Source: Tetrahymena elliotti 4EA
Lineage: Eukaryota; Ciliophora; Oligohymenophorea; Hymenostomatida; Tetrahymenidae
Assembly (NCBI GenBank): GCA_000231825.2
Contig: JH720324.1
Location: forward strand, 41,998 to 105,997
DNA length: 64,000 nucleotides
Direction: 5' to 3'
Under the pieces are notes generated by a model, which made no database searches, was not told where the DNA came from, and worked only from the letters and a program-made list of their open reading frames with translations. The position numbers and the translations under genes were made by a program. This document shows, piece after piece, positions 60,248-64,000 of this stretch. Numbering within the stretch: position 1 is the stretch's first letter; each line of letters starts with the position of its first letter.

Positions 60248-63200
60248 TCAGTTTTATGTGTGCAATTTTTTAGTATCATTTTTTTAGTCAGTCAAACTAT
60301 TTTTAATTTTTAAATTTTTTGATAGTTTTGAAATATTTGAGAATTGTAGTAGGTGTTGTAATATTAGATTATCTATTTTTTTAGTATGGTCTATTGAAAA
60401 TAATTTTAAATTAAGTGTTTTTTTCATGATTATTTTGATAAGACTAATGTGCTTTGTCGTTTTAATTAGTTTTAACCTTTTAAAAATAATTTAATATTGA
60501 TAAATTTGAAAAAAAACAATTATTATTTTACTCTAAAAGCCATCATCTTGATTATTCTGCTGATTCTAACTTTTAACAGAAGCACTTTATGAATATTTGT
60601 GATCAGATTTTTGATTATGCTTATAAGGTGGATAAAAGTCAATTTAGGAAGATTAATTATTAGAAGGGAATTCTATTTTGAATTAATTAATAATTTCTTT
60701 ATTAAGATGAGAAAGTTATTGAATTCCTATCTAACTAATTAAAGTTTTTTTATAATTTCCATATTTTTCCATTTATTCTGAAATTTTAAAGTCTTGATTA
60801 AAACTTTAAATTTCAGGTAATTCATCTTATTGAAATTAAATTGCTACTAAATTGTTTTGATTGCCACTATTTTATAACTCATTACTATTTGGTTCTGCTG
60901 ATATTGCTGATTCTTTATTAGATTCTATCTTTCTTTTACCTTATTCAGTAGTAGAGATAGAGCTAGCCTCTAGCTTCTTTTTTTTATAAATTGATTTCAC
61001 TATATACATAATTAAGCATAAAATAACAATTGCTTCTATTCCAATAATTATTATTAATAAAAGTTCATATTTAGATATTTCATTAGAAGATGAGCTATTT
61101 TCTAGCGTTGTTTATTTACTTTAAATACATGTTCTTGAAGAACTATCGTACTCGTAATTAATAAAACAGGCTGTTGTTGTTGCACATGGATTGTTTTTAA
61201 AAGCAATTAAATTATTACCACATAAATAAATACACATTTTTAAGTATTTTTCCCATACCATACCAGAAAGACAAAGATTAGAAGAATCACAACCTTCTTA
61301 TTTTTTAGAAATCTTTCCATCTCCACAATAATAATAGCTTTCTCCATTATCATAAATATAATTTTAACTGATTGGATAAAAATTAGAAAATTAGCATTTG
61401 TTTAATGAGTCCTAAGATTCTTTTTAATGCCATATTTTTTATGGGCACTGGTATAAATTTTAATCTTAATTATATGAAATGTCTCTTGATATATCATCAT
61501 CATTTGTTATAAATTAATATGAATATTTTCTACTTCCATAAAAGTCCCTTCTAATTTTAACTTATTCAAAATCAACTTCATAGTTACATTGATTAAAAAA
61601 TCCCGATGAATATTTCCCATCTAAACAAATATTAACATATGTCTAATCAAGCTCATTCCATGCCTAATTTTATTCTGTATAATACATTTTATATATTTAA
61701 GTTGTATTTTTGTAGCATTTTTTATATGATCTATTGGTAGTAGGCAAATCACATTTTGTGCATATATTTCTTTCATTATCTAAATACTATCCTTCTGGAC
61801 AGATTTAAATACATTCACTTGAATTAAAATCACATTTACCTATTATTTAAAAAAATTTCTTGTTTAATTAATTCCTTTGTAAAATGAAGAGAGTTTACTT
61901 AAATATCCCAAATAATTTTAGTCTCTATATTTCTAACAAGAAGAATAAGGGTTATAGCACATTCCTTAGTACAACATGTAACCATCCAGACATTTCAAGC
62001 ATTTCTTATTATTTGAAAATTGTTAGCAAGAAGACTAAATTAGCAGGCAAATCCCATTTTATAAAATAGTTCCTTTTTTATTTCAAAAAATGAATAAAGT
62101 CTACAAATTATTTTTTCCCCCTCATTATTAAATGAATAAAAAATGTTAATTATAATAGAAAGATATTTTCTAACATTTCAAAAAAGAAAGAACAAATATT
62201 GAAATAATCTTTTTCTTACGAAAAAAGAAATAATTTTCAACCACTATTTTTCAAATAAAAATGTATTTTGGCTCTAGTTTATTTATTTTATATGAGAAAA
62301 TTCAAGAAATTCTTAGAGTAGCTTATGTATTTTTTCAATTTAAAATTTTTGTTAATAGAGATTTTTTTGTGTAAATTGAGTTGAGTAATTAATTTAACTT
62401 TTGGGTTAGTATATTATTCACACCTCAAAAAGTGATTTACATAGTTTTTATTTACTCAAGGCTGGTTAACTTTTATCCTATTTTTGTTTGGGTAAAGTGG
62501 AAAAAAATTTTTTTAGAAGGATAATTTATTTAAATGGCAGATTAAAAGTAATGAATTTCTATTATACCATAGCGACACTTAGTACATTAACCATCAACTA
62601 TTTAAATGCAGGGCTCAAATTTTGTTTGCACATTAATTTACTAGCAAATGCGAGTTTTTTATTCAGTGCTTACTATTAATTAATAATATATTTCATTTAT
62701 GCAAGAAGAGCATTAAAAGTCAATACAGTTTTTAGGTATTAAAACACAATTATTATTTATGAGGGTATACCCCTTTTGGCATGTTTTACAATATATTGGT
62801 AGTATATTAGGTTCTACTTCTAAACAATTTGAAATAGTATTTTGTTTACATAATCCTTAGTATAAATAATATCCATCTATGCATTTCAAGCATTAGTTTT
62901 ATGAAAATATTATACAATTTTCTATGCCTACATTTTATGAATCGCCACAATTGCTTTTGTAATACAGTCCTGTCTAATCTGTTTTTGGTATCATTTAATA
63001 ATAAATATTATTTTCAGCACACTAAATACAAAGATCTCCTAAATATTGAACACAATCATCTATTGTATTAGGATTTTTCACACACTACACTTACTTTATT
63101 TAATTGTTGTAAAAATAATCTTTCATGATCATATTAACATTTTCATCAAATATTTCAACCGTAATACCTGCATAGTAACTTTAACTAAGCTCTTACATTA

Positions 63201-64000
63201 TTTTTTTAAAATATTCGGAAGGTAGAACATAACTTTAGTATGGATATAAATTATTTTACACCTATTAATAAAAATCATTTTCAAAAAATTTGCTGAGAGA
63301 AAATGCTTGGTTGCATTCAGGAGTTAAGCACTAATCTGAAATAGGATTAACATATTTACAGCCATTCTTTGATACAATTCTCTCCCAACATTATTAATAA
63401 TTAAGATTATAATAATATCCTTGCTAACATTATACACATCTTCCTTACTAATTACTTTTTATGCAATTGGGAATTAATGTTAGTTCAGTTTAGCATAAAT
63501 ATCCTTTACGAATATAGCCATCATTTAAAATACAAATTTTACAAGTCTAAGTTTAAGGGTCTTTTATGCAATTTATTTTACATTCAAAGTTATAGTTAGA
63601 GATATAATTCTATTCACACTCTAGACAAACAGGTTATACATTGTTTAAATATCTACATGTCTTGCAATTAGAAAGATAGCAAAATGTACCCTAAATTTAT
63701 CCATAGCTAGCTACCATATAGCCTTTAAAATTTGCATCATATGTTAGTTGAAATCCCCCATAAGTCTTTTTGCAAGATTAATAACTTTATATTTAGCAAA
63801 AGTAGTTATCTCTGTAGTAAAAAGAATCATTATCTTAAATCAAAGTAAATGGAAATCGTGGTCTAAGACAAATATTATTCTTCTTATCAACTTTAGCACA
63901 CCTTGGATCGTAGTACTCAATCTCAGAAAAGAAATTTCCATATTAATCAATCATGATAGAACATAATCCTTCATCGCATTCATTTTGCACATCTAATCTT
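60248..64000 (-). CDS. Large cysteine-rich type I membrane protein, 5' end outside the window
   Basis: Partial gene. Exons in the window: 62568-64000 (continues beyond the edge), 61899-62072 and 60248-61839. Introns are 495 nt (62073-62567) and 59 nt (61840-61898), both phase 1, at the same places in the protein as in the neighbour (after GQCTKCRY here, after GQCQECDQ there). The extracellular part has the same C-x2-C repeats. Paired blocks include YYDPRCAKVDKKNNIC versus YDPRCAKIDTINQIC and NPISDQCLTPEC versus NPIADQCLTLQC. The membrane helix is LLLIIIIGIEAIVILCLIMYIV near 61000-61070. The cytoplasmic tail is long, and the frame stays open to TGA at 60248-60250, but the last 90 or so residues are low-complexity and should be treated with caution. 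About 1065 codons lie in the window; the signal peptide is not included. Confidence 0.82.

Noticed and set aside
1..64000. CRISPR arrays, prokaryotic operons, ribosome binding sites, rRNA genes and telomeric GGGGTT/CCCCAA repeats
   Set aside because: None found. The code usage, introns and gene families are those of a ciliate nucleus. The C-run at 33072-33084 is not a telomere repeat.

Overview
The window looks like nuclear DNA of an oligohymenophorean ciliate, most likely Tetrahymena or a close relative. It is extremely AT-rich. Long coding frames are open only if TAA and TAG are read as glutamine and TGA is the sole stop. Introns are short, AT-rich and GT-AG. Expanded families of leucine-rich-repeat (LRR) and cysteine-rich surface proteins lie beside ordinary eukaryotic genes. 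A run of 100 Ns (30738-30837) marks a scaffold gap. Conventional ORF calling fails here because real exons are full of TAA/TAG; the gene models below were read by eye with the ciliate code.

Left part (1-13.3 kb): a B-box/seven-bladed WD40 protein (814-3389, three exons), a 443-residue protein with a putative acylated N-terminus (5981-7312), deoxyhypusine synthase (9640-11151, three exons) and a 249-residue multi-pass membrane protein on the minus strand (12382-13299).

Central part (14-50 kb): a tandem array of minus-strand genes with one architecture: an N-terminal C-x2-H...C-x2-C putative zinc-binding motif, a glutamine-rich coiled-coil exon, then many LRRs, each on its own exon. Every LRR exon I measured is exactly 90 nt and phase 2-2. 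Apparently intact members start at 17808, 33980, 38907 and 49519. Broken copies lie at 18480-19510, 34480-35420 and 41830-43949. Interspersed are gamma-glutamyl hydrolase (21043-22029), a protein with the same zinc motif but no LRRs (22524-23717), an OTU deubiquitinase-like protein with UIM and UBA motifs (24507-25748), a cysteine-rich membrane protein (26339-27496), an unrecognised glycine-rich protein (28350-29510) with two decayed copies elsewhere, and a decayed piggyBac-type transposase (39590-41118).

Right part (50-64 kb): tRNA-Ala(AGC) (50980-51052, minus), two divergent paralogous P-loop GTPases that both end in a CaaX-like C-x-I-F (51833-53032 minus and 54473-55624 plus), and two large cysteine-rich type I membrane proteins on the minus strand. 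The first is complete (56197-59777). The second runs off the right edge (60248-64000). Both have the same three-exon structure.

There is no obvious pathway. The theme is a fast-evolving accessory region built by tandem duplication, deletion and exon-wise repeat expansion. The unit [glycine-rich gene on plus / LRR gene on minus, convergent] appears three times in different states of decay. A role in recognition or defence for the LRR, zinc/coiled-coil, GTPase and cysteine-rich families is speculation from architecture only.
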